The notes: a model not told the origin generated them from the sequence alone. 64,000 nucleotides of DNA from Caballeronia sordidicola (GCF_001544455.2 NZ_FCOC02000013.1:62001-126000), one strand, 5' to 3'; shown: positions 36,619 through 46,329, counted from the first letter of the stretch. Program-made: numbers and translations.

Positions 36619-38064
36619 ATGAACTACATCTCCACGCGCGGCGCCGGTATCGGCGAGCGTCATACTTTCTCCGACATCCTGCTCGGCGGTCTTGCCAAGG
36701 ACGGCGGCCTGTATTTGCCCGCCGAGTATCCCTGCGTCACGGCGCAGGAACTCGATACCTGGCGCTCGCTGCCTTATGCCGATCTTGCCTATGAAATCCT
36801 GCGCAAGTTCAGCGACGATATTCCCGACGAGGATTTGCGTTCGCTCACGCGCCGCACCTACACGGCGAGCACGTACAGCAATGTGCGCGACCACGAGAGC
36901 GCGTCGCAGATCACACCCATCAAGACGCTTGGCGTCGAGAACGGCACGACAGTGTCGCTGCTGGAGTTGTCGAACGGACCGACGCTCGCGTTCAAGGACA
37001 TGGCCATGCAGTTGCTCGGCAATCTGTTCGAGTACACGCTGGCCAAGCACGGCGAGACGCTCAACATTTTGGGCGCGACTTCGGGCGACACGGGCAGCGC
37101 GGCCGAATACGCGATGCGCGGCAAGCAGGGCGTGCGCGTGTTCATGCTTTCGCCGCATCAGAAAATGAGCGCATTCCAGACGGCGCAGATGTTTTCGCTG
37201 CAGGATCCGAACATTTTCAATCTGGCGGTGGTTGGCAACTTCGATAACTGCCAGGACATCGTCAAAGCTGTATCGAACGATCACGCGTTCAAGGCCAACA
37301 ACAAGATCGGCACGGTCAACTCGATCAACTGGGCGCGCGTCGTGGCGCAAGTGGTCTATTACTTCAAGGGTTACTTCGCCGCAACCCAGTCGAACGCGGA
37401 ACGCGTGTCGTTTACGGTGCCGTCCGGCAATTTCGGTAATGTCTGCGCCGGCCATATTGCCCGCATGATGGGCTTGCCGATCGAGCAACTGGTCGTCGCC
37501 ACGAACGAAAACGATGTGCTCGACGAATTCTTCCGCACGGGCGTTTATCGCGTGCGCACGGCGGCCGAGACGTATCACACGACCAGCCCGAGCATGGATA
37601 TCTCGAAGGCGTCGAACTTCGAGCGTTTTGTGTTCGATCTGCTCGGACGCGACCCGTCGCGCGTCCTGCAGCTTTTCCGCGACGTCGAGGAGAAAGGCGG
37701 TTTCGATCTTGCTGCAAGCGGCGACTTTGCACGCGTCAAGCAGTTCGGTTTTGTGTCGGGCCGCAGCAGCCACGCGGATCGCGTGGAAACAATCCGCGAC
37801 GCGTTCAACCGCCACGGGACCATGATCGACACGCACACGGCCGACGGGCTGAAAGTGGCGCGCGAACACCTGATACCCGGTGTTCCAATGATCGTGCTGG
37901 AAACTGCACAGCCCATCAAATTTGGCGAGACTATCCGCGAAGCCTTGCAGCGCGAACCGGAACGCCCGGCGGCGTTTATTGGCATGGAAGAATTGCCACA
38001 GAAATTCGATATTGTCAGTGCTGATCCGGGTGTGGTGAAGGCGTACATCGCCGAGCGCGTCTAG
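36619..38064 (+). CDS. thrC: Threonine synthase
   Basis: The 481-residue fold-type II PLP enzyme begins MNYISTRGAGIGERHTFSDILLGGLAKDGGLYLP. Lys126 in GPTLAFKDMAMQLLG binds PLP, and LGATSGDTGSAAEYA is the phosphate-binding loop. It converts O-phosphohomoserine to threonine. The length and N-terminus match the long bacterial/fungal class. It is cotranscribed with hom; no thrB is visible in the window. Confidence 0.96.
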   Translation: MNYISTRGAGIGERHTFSDILLGGLAKDGGLYLPAEYPCVTAQELDTWRSLPYADLAYEILRKFSDDIPDEDLRSLTRRTYTASTYSNVRDHESASQITPIKTLGVENGTTVSLLELSNGPTLAFKDMAMQLLGNLFEYTLAKHGETLNILGATSGDTGSAAEYAMRGKQGVRVFMLSPHQKMSAFQTAQMFSLQDPNIFNLAVVGNFDNCQDIVKAVSNDHAFKANNKIGTVNSINWARVVAQVVYYFKGYFAATQSNAERVSFTVPSGNFGNVCAGHIARMMGLPIEQLVVATNENDVLDEFFRTGVYRVRTAAETYHTTSPSMDISKASNFERFVFDLLGRDPSRVLQLFRDVEEKGGFDLAASGDFARVKQFGFVSGRSSHADRVETIRDAFNRHGTMIDTHTADGLKVAREHLIPGVPMIVLETAQPIKFGETIREALQREPERPAAFIGMEELPQKFDIVSADPGVVKAYIAERV

Positions 38065-38203
38065 CTTCAGGCAGGCGGCAGCGGGCGGCCGACGCGTCTC
38101 TCACTGGCTGTAGCCCGGCCAGTTCCGCTGCAATGCCGCAAATCGTCGCAAAAACTGCTAAAATTGCAGGTTTTTCGCCGTACACCATTCAAAAGGACGC
38201 GCT

Positions 38204-39796
38204 GTGCTGTCTACTGCCAATATCACCATGCAATTCGGGCCGAAGCCCCTCTTCGAGAACATTTCGGTCAAGTTCGGGGAAGGAAATCGCTACGGACTGA
38301 TCGGGGCGAACGGCTGCGGCAAATCCACCTTCATGAAGATCCTGGGTGGCGACCTGGAACCAAGCTCCGGCAACGTGATGCTCGAGCCGAACGTGCGCCT
38401 GGGCAAATTGCGCCAGGACCAGTTCGCGTATGAAGACATGCGCGTGATCGACGTCGTGATGATGGGCCACACCGAAATGTGGAACGCCATGTCCGAACGC
38501 GACGCCATTTACGCGAACCCAGACGCGACAGACGACGACTACATGCACGCCGCGGAACTGGAGGCAAAGTTCGCGGAATACGACGGCTATACGGCCGAAG
38601 CGCGCGCGGGCGAACTCTTGCTGGGCATAGGCATTGCCATCGAAGACCATATGGGGCCAATGAGCAACGTTGCCCCGGGCTGGAAGCTGCGGGTGCTGCT
38701 TGCGCAGGCCCTGTTCTCGAAGCCGGACGTGCTGCTGCTCGACGAACCGACCAACAACCTGGACATTACATCCATCCGCTGGCTCGAAGACGTGCTGAAC
38801 CAGTACAACTCGACCATGGTGATCATTTCCCACGACCGGCACTTCCTGAATCAGGTCTGCACGCATATGGCGGACATGGATTACGGCACGCTCAAGGTTT
38901 ATCCGGGAAATTACGACGACTATATGCTGGCGTCGGCGCAGGCGCGCGAGCGTCAGGCAAGCGCGAACCAGAAGGCGAAAGATCGCGTGGCCGATTTGCA
39001 GGACTTCGTGCGCCGCTTTTCAGCCAACAAGTCAAAGGCGCGCCAGGCGACCAGCCGCGCGAAGCAGATCGAGAAGATCAAGATCGAGGAGTTCAAGCCT
39101 TCGTCGCGCCAGAATCCGTTCATTCGCTTCGACTTCGAGAAGAAACTGCATAACATCGCGGTCGTGGCCGACGGCATCACGAAGAAATACGACCGGACCA
39201 TCTTCAGTCACTTCAACCTGAGCGTGCAGCCCGGCGAACGGATTGCGATCATCGGCGAGAACGGTGCTGGCAAGACCACGCTGCTGCGCGCGCTGAAGGG
39301 TGCTATCGAACTGGATGGCGGCACGGTCAAGTGGGCGGAAAATGCGCTGGTCGGCTACATGCCGCAGGACACGTACGAAGAGTTTCCGAAAGACGAGACG
39401 CTGACCGACTGGGTCGATCAGTATCGTCAGGACGGCGACGACGACCAGATGGTGCGCGGCACGCTCGGCCGCTTGCTTTTCAACGCGGACGATATCAAGA
39501 AGTCCGTGAAGGTGCTTTCGGGCGGTGAAAAAGGCCGCATGATCTGGGGCAAGCTGATGCTCGGCCGCCCGAACGTGTTGCTGATGGACGAGCCGACCAA
39601 CCACATGGACATGGAGTCGATCGAATCCCTGCAGATTGCACTGGAGAAGTACGAAGGCACGTTGATCTTCGTGTCGCATGACCGCGAATTCGTGAACGGA
39701 CTGGCGAACCGGGTGATCGAGGTCAAGAACGACGGCACCATTCGTGACTTCGGCGGCACGTATGAAGAGTTACTGGCGAGCCAGGGTATTCAATAA
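38204..39796 (+). CDS. ybiT: ABC-F family ATPase, YbiT type
   Basis: The 530-residue soluble protein has two ABC cassettes: Walker A GANGCGKST near residue 35 and GENGAGKTT near 352. LSGGEKGRM is in the second half, and LLDEPTNNLD and LMDEPTNHMD in the two halves. The linker (about 250-300) is Lys/Arg/Ala-rich. The start MLSTANITMQFGPKPLFENISVKFG matches YbiT. ABC-F proteins act on the ribosome during translation rather than in transport. The start is GTG at 38204, with AAAAGGA upstream. The gene ends at a strong terminator. Confidence 0.93.
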   Translation: MLSTANITMQFGPKPLFENISVKFGEGNRYGLIGANGCGKSTFMKILGGDLEPSSGNVMLEPNVRLGKLRQDQFAYEDMRVIDVVMMGHTEMWNAMSERDAIYANPDATDDDYMHAAELEAKFAEYDGYTAEARAGELLLGIGIAIEDHMGPMSNVAPGWKLRVLLAQALFSKPDVLLLDEPTNNLDITSIRWLEDVLNQYNSTMVIISHDRHFLNQVCTHMADMDYGTLKVYPGNYDDYMLASAQARERQASANQKAKDRVADLQDFVRRFSANKSKARQATSRAKQIEKIKIEEFKPSSRQNPFIRFDFEKKLHNIAVVADGITKKYDRTIFSHFNLSVQPGERIAIIGENGAGKTTLLRALKGAIELDGGTVKWAENALVGYMPQDTYEEFPKDETLTDWVDQYRQDGDDDQMVRGTLGRLLFNADDIKKSVKVLSGGEKGRMIWGKLMLGRPNVLLMDEPTNHMDMESIESLQIALEKYEGTLIFVSHDREFVNGLANRVIEVKNDGTIRDFGGTYEELLASQGIQ

Positions 39797-39820
39797 CTCG
39801 CAGTCGAATTGCCGAGCAGC

Positions 39821-39855
39821 AAAGGGCCCGCTTCGTAAATAAGCGGGCCCTTTTT
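39821..39855. terminator. Rho-independent terminator after ybiT
   Basis: The stem AAAGGGCCCGCTT / AAGCGGGCCCTTT with a 7-base loop is followed by a T-run. Confidence 0.88.
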
Positions 39856-40033
39856 GCATTTTGAGTCGCGGAACAGCCAAGCCGTTGGACATGGCCTGAA
39901 CTCGCAACAAAACAAACCACAAACACGTTGACCTAAACGAAACACGCTACAGTCGAACTTGATTGATAAATCTCAACGTGGGTTTGTCAAACCTCCTGCA
40001 AGCTAAAAACTTTGACCCAGGAGTTGACCCCCA

Positions 40034-41191
40034 ATGACGCCTCTTTCCCCTCTGACCATCCGCGGCCGCACGTTGCTTCCTGTTGTCCAGGGAGGCATGG
40101 GCGTTGGCGTTTCCGCGCATCGGCTGGCCGGTACGGTTGCGAGGGAGGGCGCCATGGGTACGATTTCGAGCATCGACTTGCGCCACCACCATCCCGACCT
40201 GATGGAACTGTGCAGGCAAAATCCGGTTCAGGCGACGCTCGAAGCAGCGAACCAGACCGCGCTTGCCCGGGAAATCATCGCGGCCAAGGCACTCAGCGAA
40301 GGCCGCGGCATGGTCGCCGTGAACGTAATGCGCGCGGTCGCTTCCTATGCGGAGGCGGTGCGTACGGCGTGCGAAAGCGGCGCTGACGCCATTGTCATGG
40401 GTGCGGGCTTGCCGCTCGATCTGCCGGACATGACCGAAGGCGTCGATATCGCGTTGATTCCTATTCTCTCGGATAGCCGCGGCATTGCGCTGGTGCTCAA
40501 GAAGTGGATGAAAAAGAAGCGCTTGCCGGACGCCATCGTGATCGAGCATCCGGCGCACGCAGGCGGTCATCTTGGCGTGGCAAGCGTCGCGGATATCCCA
40601 AGCGAGCGTTTCGAATTTGCGCGCGTGATCGAGGAAACCATGCAGACCTTCGATTCGCTCGGCCTGAGCCGCACGCAGATTCCGCTGATCGTGGCAGGGG
40701 GCATCAACAGTCACGCCGCGGTTCGCCACTGGCTCACGCTCGGCGCCTCCGGCGTGCAGCTTGGTACGGCGTTCGCCGTGACCGAAGAAGGCGACGCGCA
40801 TCTTGAATTCAAGCGCATTCTCGCCGATGCAAAGCCTGACGATATCGCCGAGTTTGTGAGCGTGACCGGTTTGCCGGCGCGCGCCGTGAAGACGCCCTGG
40901 CTTGTGCGGTACATGCGGCAAGAAACAAAGATCCGCGAAAAAATCGGCACGAAACAGCAACTATGCGAAACGGGTTTGAACTGTCTGACAGCGTGCGGCT
41001 GGCGTGACGGCATCGAGAAGTTCGGGCACTTCTGTATTGATGCACGTCTGAGCGCCGCCTTGCGCGGCGACCGGGAGACCGGTCTGTTCTTTCGCGGGCG
41101 CGAGATATTGCCGTTCGGTTCGGCAATTCGCAGCGTGCGCGAACTGCTTGATCTGCTCGTGGCGGATATCCGTCCCGCCGTGTCTGCATGA
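40034..41191 (+). CDS. Nitronate monooxygenase-like FMN protein
   Basis: The 385-residue TIM-barrel flavoprotein has IRGRTLLPVVQGGMGVGVSAHRLAG at the N-terminus, the HPAHAGGHLGVAS segment and IPLIVAGGINSHAAVRHWL with LGASGVQLGTAFAVTEE, all typical of the 2-nitropropane dioxygenase/nitronate monooxygenase family. It oxidises alkyl nitronates in characterised members, though many relatives have other unidentified flavin functions. The last 130 residues contain conserved Cys (CETGLNCLTACGWR), which is unusual for the simple class and suggests a distinct subgroup. Confidence 0.88.
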   Translation: MTPLSPLTIRGRTLLPVVQGGMGVGVSAHRLAGTVAREGAMGTISSIDLRHHHPDLMELCRQNPVQATLEAANQTALAREIIAAKALSEGRGMVAVNVMRAVASYAEAVRTACESGADAIVMGAGLPLDLPDMTEGVDIALIPILSDSRGIALVLKKWMKKKRLPDAIVIEHPAHAGGHLGVASVADIPSERFEFARVIEETMQTFDSLGLSRTQIPLIVAGGINSHAAVRHWLTLGASGVQLGTAFAVTEEGDAHLEFKRILADAKPDDIAEFVSVTGLPARAVKTPWLVRYMRQETKIREKIGTKQQLCETGLNCLTACGWRDGIEKFGHFCIDARLSAALRGDRETGLFFRGREILPFGSAIRSVRELLDLLVADIRPAVSA

Positions 41192-41223
41192 GGGGCATGC
41201 GCGAGCGGTGCCGAAATCCCGTT

Positions 41224-41427
41224 TCAGACCTTATCGCGCGTAAAGCGCATTGCCGTGCCTTCGCGGTTGATGCGCTCCCAGATGGCGCGCTTTTCGTCGT
41301 CGCTGAGGAATACCCAGTTGGACACTTCGGAAGCCGTACGGCCGCAACCTTTGCAGACGTCGTCAAAGAGTGTGGAGCACACGCCAATGCACGGGCTGTC
41401 GGGTAAATCGTGAAGATTCGATGCCAT
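41224..41427 (-). CDS. DUF1289 small cysteine-rich protein
   Basis: The 67-residue protein has the DUF1289 cysteine set SPCIGVCSTLFDDVCKGCGRT (C-x3-C ... C-x2-C), followed by EVSNWVFLSDDEKRAIWERI, which is diagnostic of the family. It probably binds a metal; function unknown. I chose the ATG at 41425-41427; an in-frame ATG at 41454 would add nine residues and has a GGGAT sequence upstream, so it remains possible. It is convergent with the nitronate monooxygenase gene. Confidence 0.85.
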   Translation of the reverse strand: MASNLHDLPDSPCIGVCSTLFDDVCKGCGRTASEVSNWVFLSDDEKRAIWERINREGTAMRFTRDKV

Positions 41428-41495
41428 AAGACGCCTGTAAAGCGGACGCTGCATTTAATCCCAATGCAGTACCCGCGCAGAAAGTAACCCCGATT

Positions 41496-42785
41496 TTACC
41501 TTGCAATGCTGTATCCGATCCGCGCGATCCAGTGTTGCCGCTGGTTGTAGTCGAGAATATCTTCGCCGTATCCGTTGAAATAGCCCACCCACAAATAACC
41601 GCCCCAGGCGCTGTTGATAAGCTTGGCGAGCGGGTAGGTGAACTGGGCGTCGACGCTGCCGTATTTTGCCTTCGTTCCCTTGCGCAACGTTGCCGCGAGC
41701 TGCCAGCTATCCGGGCTGCCGTACTTGACCAACAGGTCTACGTATCCGCGATAGTCCTGGATATCCTCGTTGCCGCTCTTCGTGATGTAGTAGTAAATCT
41801 TCGGCGATATGGTCAGGTGGTTCGAATCGATATCGCCGAAATCCCAGGTCGGACGCACGAAGGCAATGTTGATCGCGCGGGAATCGGCGCCGCTCTTGCC
41901 GTTCGATTCATGGCCAATACCCGCTGTCACGCCCATGCGCGACCAGAGCGAGCTCTTCCAGCCCGTGTCCTGCAAATAGTAGAAAAGCTGCGGCTGATAG
42001 CTCGTGTCGCGAAAAGGCGCCGACTCGGCGGACAAATCCCATATCGACGTCTGCGTGTACGCGAGATACAGGTTGTCTAGAAAACTGCGCGAGCGGGGAT
42101 CGTCGGGCAGCATCAGCCGGTACTTGAAGCTGAACTGGAACTTGGCGAGGTTGTCGCCGTTCTGGCCATCGGCGAAATACATGGGCTCGAACGTCGACAA
42201 ACGGCCGCTCAGCATGCGATCGGTCGTAGGCGTAGGCACGGCCGACGTGTTGGCCGCAGTCTCGGCCGTTGCAAGTTGCTGCGGCGTTTTAGCCTGCGTC
42301 TCGGCGGTTTCTGCGGCGACGACCTGAGCCTGCTTTTCGCCCCGGTTTAGCACGATCAACATGGGCGATGAATCGAAACCGACCGGATCGACTTTCACCG
42401 TGCCGCGCGCGGACTCGGGCCACGGCGCCGAGTATCGGACCTTTCTGTATTGGCCGGGGCGCAGCGTGAGCTTGTCGGGCACGTTCGCTTCGCGTTCGAG
42501 CGTGAGCGGTTTGGGCGGTAGATCGCCGTTCGTCAACGTGACGGTCAGGTTTTTCGGGACATCCACGCTGAGCGGTTTCCGGTCGTCATCGCTGTAAAGC
42601 AGCGTGAGTTCGAGCGGTTGCTGGGCCGCGGCTTCGCGTACGGGTTGCAGCACAGAGACCGTTGCATGTGCAGTCGTCCAGCAAAGAGCCAGGCCCAGCA
42701 CTGCTGCGAGCGGGGTGAAACGGGAAGCGCGGAGCATGTCGCGCCAGGGCGAGCGGTTGATGAAATGCAATGAGCCACGGGCCAT
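41496..42785 (-). CDS. pldA: Outer-membrane phospholipase A1 with N-terminal extension
   Basis: The 429-residue protein ends in a PldA beta-barrel (about 195-429). Catalytic His292 and Ser294 are in GIGHESNGKSG and Asn306 in RAIN, with the same spacing as the E. coli His-Ser-Asn set. The last residue group WIARIGYSIAR suits an outer-membrane barrel. A signal peptide ending TTAHA (about 41) precedes a roughly 150-residue beta-rich domain and a Gln/Thr/Ala linker not found in E. coli PldA. The ATG at 42783-42785 has AAGGACA upstream; an internal ATG at 42737 gives a shorter signal peptide. Confidence 0.92.
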   Translation of the reverse strand: MARGSLHFINRSPWRDMLRASRFTPLAAVLGLALCWTTAHATVSVLQPVREAAAQQPLELTLLYSDDDRKPLSVDVPKNLTVTLTNGDLPPKPLTLEREANVPDKLTLRPGQYRKVRYSAPWPESARGTVKVDPVGFDSSPMLIVLNRGEKQAQVVAAETAETQAKTPQQLATAETAANTSAVPTPTTDRMLSGRLSTFEPMYFADGQNGDNLAKFQFSFKYRLMLPDDPRSRSFLDNLYLAYTQTSIWDLSAESAPFRDTSYQPQLFYYLQDTGWKSSLWSRMGVTAGIGHESNGKSGADSRAINIAFVRPTWDFGDIDSNHLTISPKIYYYITKSGNEDIQDYRGYVDLLVKYGSPDSWQLAATLRKGTKAKYGSVDAQFTYPLAKLINSAWGGYLWVGYFNGYGEDILDYNQRQHWIARIGYSIAR

Positions 42786-43141
42786 GAAACGATTGTCCTT
42801 GTTGTGCGTTGATGAGCGTCGGGCAGGGCGATGCGGCAAAACAATGAAATGATTTACCTTGCCTCTGATCGAGCGCGGATCGCAACCGCCAGATTCGCTG
42901 ATCCACGATTGCTCGCGGCATCTCAAGATGCCAATGAATTCGTGAAACGCAGAATTGTAAACGCGATGAGCGTCTATCTCGGAATGCGGTGCGAAAGGGG
43001 CAGGGAAAGCAAGAAGCGGTCCCGTCAGCCGGCAATCAGTGCGCGGTCGAATTGAATCGGACTGTCGGACGCGTTATAGCGGTTCGAGCTAAACAGCGGC
43101 TTTGGCAGATTGAAGCGCCATGAATAAGTCAGCGAGCCGGC
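42786..43141. other. Intergenic region, no gene seen
   Basis: These 356 bases separate mntH from pldA, both on the minus strand. Chance frames on the plus strand near 42831-43055 have no recognisable features. I see no clear terminator for mntH and no promoter motif. Confidence 0.4.
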
Positions 43142-44473
43142 TCAAACATCCGTCACCAGTTGCCACAACAAGGCCACGTTCAGCACCACGATAATCCCGG
43201 CGCACATCCACGCCAGCGCGAGCGGAATGCGCTTGACGCGCCAGCGGCCCATGAGGCCGGCATCGGAGGCAAATCGGACAAGGGGAATCACGGCGAGCGG
43301 CAGTTGCAGGCTCAACACCACCTGGCTCGCGACCAGCAACTGGTTCGAACCATGTTCGCCGAATGCGCCGACAGCAAGCAGCGCCGGCCCGATGGCAAGC
43401 GTGCGGGTCAGGAGCGCACGCGCCCAGCGCGCAATCTTCAATTGCAGGAAACCTTCCATGACCGCCTGCCCGGCCAGCGTGCCGGTGACCGTCGCGTTCA
43501 GTCCGCAGGCGAGCAGCGCCGCCGCGAAGATGACGCTCGCCCACTTGCTTCCGACGAGCGGGGCGATCAGACGGTGTGCATCGGCGAGATCGCTTACGTC
43601 GTAATGGCCGCTCGCGTGGAACACGGCCGCGGCCACGATCAGGAGCGACGCGTTCACCGTGAAAGCCAGGCTTAACGATGCAAACGTGTCGATGTTCACG
43701 CCTTTCATGGCGTCAGAGATGGATTCGTCATCGCCGCTTTTTGCGTGGTCCTTCACCAGCGACGAGTGCAGATAAAGATTGTGCGGCATGACGGTGGCGC
43801 CGAGGATGCCCGCCGCGAGCCAGATCATGCCGGCGTCGCGCAATAGCGCAGCAGGCGGCGCGAGGCCTGCCAGCGCGCCTCGCCATGAAGGATTGGCAAG
43901 TGCGAGTTCAACGACAAAGCAAAAGCCGACAAAAAATATCAGCGTGGTGATGACGATCTGCAAAGGACGTTGTCCGCGACTTTGCAGCGCCAACATGGCG
44001 AAGGTGCCGACTGCGGACATTAGCACGCCGACCGAGAGCGACACGCCGAGCAGCAGTTGCAACGCAACGGCGCTGCCGACGACCTCCGCCACGTCGCACG
44101 CAATGATCGCGATCTCGCAAGTGATCCAGAGAAAAATCGTGGTGCGGCGGCTATAGCGCGCGCGGCACAACTGGGCGAGATCGCGTCCGGTCACTACGCC
44201 GACTTTCGATGCCACCCATTGCAGTAGCAATCCCATGAGGCTTGCCGCCAGCACGACGCTCAGCAATTGATAGCCGTACTTGGCGCCGCTGCCGAGCGCG
44301 GTGGCCCAGTTGCCCGGGTCCATGTAGCCGACTGCGACCAGCGCGCCCGCGCCGACAAACGAGAACCAGCGTCCGCGCACGCGAGGCGAGCCGTCGGGCG
44401 GGTCGCCGCGATGATCGGGTTCAGCGGTGGTGGCGGAGCCAGTCTGGTCGATAGCGGACGAATTCGTGTTCAT
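43142..44473 (-). CDS. mntH: Nramp family divalent metal (Mn/Fe) transporter
   Basis: The 443-residue membrane protein has about eleven hydrophobic segments, the TM1 metal motif DPGN (52-55, YMDPGNWAT) and the TM6 motif MPH (229-231, TVMPHNLYLHSSLV). Both provide Nramp metal ligands. It imports Mn2+ or Fe2+ with protons. The 35-residue N-terminus is polar and cytoplasmic. The ATG at 44471-44473 is chosen; a longer in-frame start is possible but unsupported. Symbol by family only; specificity for Mn versus Fe is not shown. Confidence 0.9.
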   Translation of the reverse strand: MNTNSSAIDQTGSATTAEPDHRGDPPDGSPRVRGRWFSFVGAGALVAVGYMDPGNWATALGSGAKYGYQLLSVVLAASLMGLLLQWVASKVGVVTGRDLAQLCRARYSRRTTIFLWITCEIAIIACDVAEVVGSAVALQLLLGVSLSVGVLMSAVGTFAMLALQSRGQRPLQIVITTLIFFVGFCFVVELALANPSWRGALAGLAPPAALLRDAGMIWLAAGILGATVMPHNLYLHSSLVKDHAKSGDDESISDAMKGVNIDTFASLSLAFTVNASLLIVAAAVFHASGHYDVSDLADAHRLIAPLVGSKWASVIFAAALLACGLNATVTGTLAGQAVMEGFLQLKIARWARALLTRTLAIGPALLAVGAFGEHGSNQLLVASQVVLSLQLPLAVIPLVRFASDAGLMGRWRVKRIPLALAWMCAGIIVVLNVALLWQLVTDV

Positions 44474-45009
44474 GCAGTTCTGAGGCCTGTTTGCCGATAC
44501 CGGAAAGGTGCAGAGCGGGTGGAAAAATGGCGGGTCCGGCAATCGCATTCATGAATGGCCTGGAACGCGTCTATCAGCAACGACTGTTCCGTCGCCATCG
44601 GCCAATGACATCGACAAGCATGAACAAAAGGCCTTCAATTCGTTAACAAACGCAATAATTCCCCAATAATGACATTACGCAAGCGAATACGCTTTTAGAT
44701 TCAATGGCGGCATTGTGGTCTTTGCCCGCCGGGATGTATCTGAGCACCTCGAATCCTGTCCAAAATCCTGTCCATTAAGCGTCCCGAAGCAGACGCCAGC
44801 CACAACGCGGCATCCCGCGCCAGTCCTTGCTGGCGGTGAATTGATCGCATGTGAACTTTGCGCTACAACCCCGCCCAATTGTTTTTTGGTGCGACGCGTT
44901 TTGATGATAGTTTTCGTTTTTTTGCAGAGTCTTGGTCGGGCACTGGAAAGAAGCTCATCGGGACGAGGGCGGTCAATGGTCGGCAAGTCGAAAGGACGGA
45001 GAAACTGAT
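44474..45009. other. Divergent intergenic region with a phased direct repeat
   Basis: This 536-base spacer separates mntH from the polyamine-binding gene. An AT-rich patch (about 44635-44705) could hold the mntH promoter. Two perfect AATCCTGTCCA copies (44752-44762 and 44764-44774) lie nearer the plus-strand gene. Poly-T around 44920 precedes the polyamine operon. No gene is supported. Confidence 0.5.
44752..44774. repeat. 11-base tandem direct repeat, possible operator
   Basis: AATCCTGTCCA occurs twice with a 12-base period, about 235 bases before the polyamine-binding gene. Spacing of roughly one helical turn suits side-by-side protein binding, but no regulator is assigned. Confidence 0.45.
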
Positions 45010-46179
45010 ATGGCAATGAAAATGGCGGACCAGTCGTTCAAGCGCGCACCGAAACGCTCACCGAAGCGCACAGGCGCTGCCGCGCGCGCGATCGCCACCC
45101 TGGCTGCAGCCGGCGCAGTGGCAATGGCGGCGCCCATGGCGGCATCGGCGAAAGACACGCAGCTCAATGTCTACAACTGGTCCGACTATATTGCCAAGGA
45201 CACCATTCCTAACTTCGAAAAACAGTCGGGCGTGAAGGTCAAATACGACAATTACGACAGCGACGACACACTGCAAGCCAAATTGCTCACCGGCAATTCG
45301 GGCTACGACATCGTGGTCCCGACCAGCAACTACGCGGGCAAGCAGATCGCCGCAGGCATTTTTTCTCCGCTCGATAAATCCAAACTTCCGAATCTCAAAT
45401 ATCTCGATCCTGACCTGATGGCGCTGGTCGCGGGCGCCGATCCGGGCAACCAGTACACGGTGCCGTGGGCCTACGGCACGACCGGTCTTGGCTACAACGT
45501 GACCAAGGTCCAGCAAATCCTTGGCAAGAACGTTCCGCTCGACAATTGGGACATTCTCTTCAAGCCGGAGAACATCTCGAAACTGAAGGCGTGCGGCGTG
45601 TCGGTGCTCGACGCGCCCGATCAGATGTTCGCAGCGGCCCTGCATTACATCGGCAAGGATCCGATGAGCACGAACCCCGCCGACTATCGCGCCGCGCTCG
45701 CGATGCTCAAGAAGATCCGCCCGTACATCACGCAGTTCAATTCGTCGGGTTACATCAACGACCTGGTCGGCGGCGATGTCTGCTTTACCTACGGCTGGTC
45801 GGGCGACGTCGTGATTGCCAAGCACCGGGCGGTGGACGCGAAGAAGGCGTTCAGGATCGAGTACTACATCCCGAAAGGCGGCGCGCCGGTCTGGTTCGAC
45901 GTGATGGCGATCCCGAAGGACGCGAAGAACAAGGAAGCCGCGCTCGAATGGATCAACTACATCGAGACGCCGCAGGTTCATGCTGGAATCACGAACGAGG
46001 TGTATTACCCGAGCGCGAACAAGGAAGCACGCAAGTATGTGTCGAAGGATGTGGCCGAGGATCCGGCGGTGTATCCGCCGCAGGACGTGATCAAGACGCT
46101 GTTCCTGCTCAAGCCGTTGCCGCCGGAAATCCAGCGTCTGCAGACGCGCTTGTGGACGGAACTGAAATCCGGCCGATAG
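45010..46179 (+). CDS. potF: Putrescine/spermidine-binding periplasmic protein, PotF/SpuD type
   Basis: The 389-residue protein has a long basic signal peptide (residues 1-47, cut after ASA), then LNVYNWSDYIAKDTIPNFEKQSGVKVKYDNYDSDDTLQAKLL, the hallmark of PotF/SpuD binding proteins. VGGDVCFTYGWSGDV and EYYIPKGGAPVWFDVMAIP line the polyamine site. It delivers putrescine or spermidine to PotGHI. The start at 45010 is preceded by AAAGGACGGAG. A hairpin after the stop may reduce downstream transcription. Confidence 0.94.
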   Translation: MAMKMADQSFKRAPKRSPKRTGAAARAIATLAAAGAVAMAAPMAASAKDTQLNVYNWSDYIAKDTIPNFEKQSGVKVKYDNYDSDDTLQAKLLTGNSGYDIVVPTSNYAGKQIAAGIFSPLDKSKLPNLKYLDPDLMALVAGADPGNQYTVPWAYGTTGLGYNVTKVQQILGKNVPLDNWDILFKPENISKLKACGVSVLDAPDQMFAAALHYIGKDPMSTNPADYRAALAMLKKIRPYITQFNSSGYINDLVGGDVCFTYGWSGDVVIAKHRAVDAKKAFRIEYYIPKGGAPVWFDVMAIPKDAKNKEAALEWINYIETPQVHAGITNEVYYPSANKEARKYVSKDVAEDPAVYPPQDVIKTLFLLKPLPPEIQRLQTRLWTELKSGR

Positions 46180-46212
46180 TACGACAGAACCGCAAGGCGT
46201 ACGATGGACGCG

Positions 46213-46240
46213 AAGCCCCTGGTCATCCGGGGGCTTTGTT
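46213..46240 (+). terminator. Intra-operon hairpin between potF and potG
   Basis: AAGCCCC pairs with GGGGCTT across a 10-base loop, followed by TTTGTT. A leaky terminator or mRNA-stabilising stem here would give more binding protein than transporter. Confidence 0.55.
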
Positions 46241-46329
46241 CGTCGTCAGTTTGAATATCAGAGCAGGAGATGGCGCAGTGGAACGAGGCAGCACGAACGC
46301 GCAAAAGCGCAGGAGCCGGGCACCCGATC

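Noticed and set aside
35263..37869. Very long minus-strand open frame opposite hom and thrC
   Set aside because: It is fully antisense to two well-supported enzymes, is Arg/His/Ala-rich with no domain, and arises from the codon bias of GC-rich genes.
42831..43055. Possible small plus-strand gene between pldA and mntH
   Set aside because: No ribosome site, no recognisable motif and biased composition; kept as intergenic.
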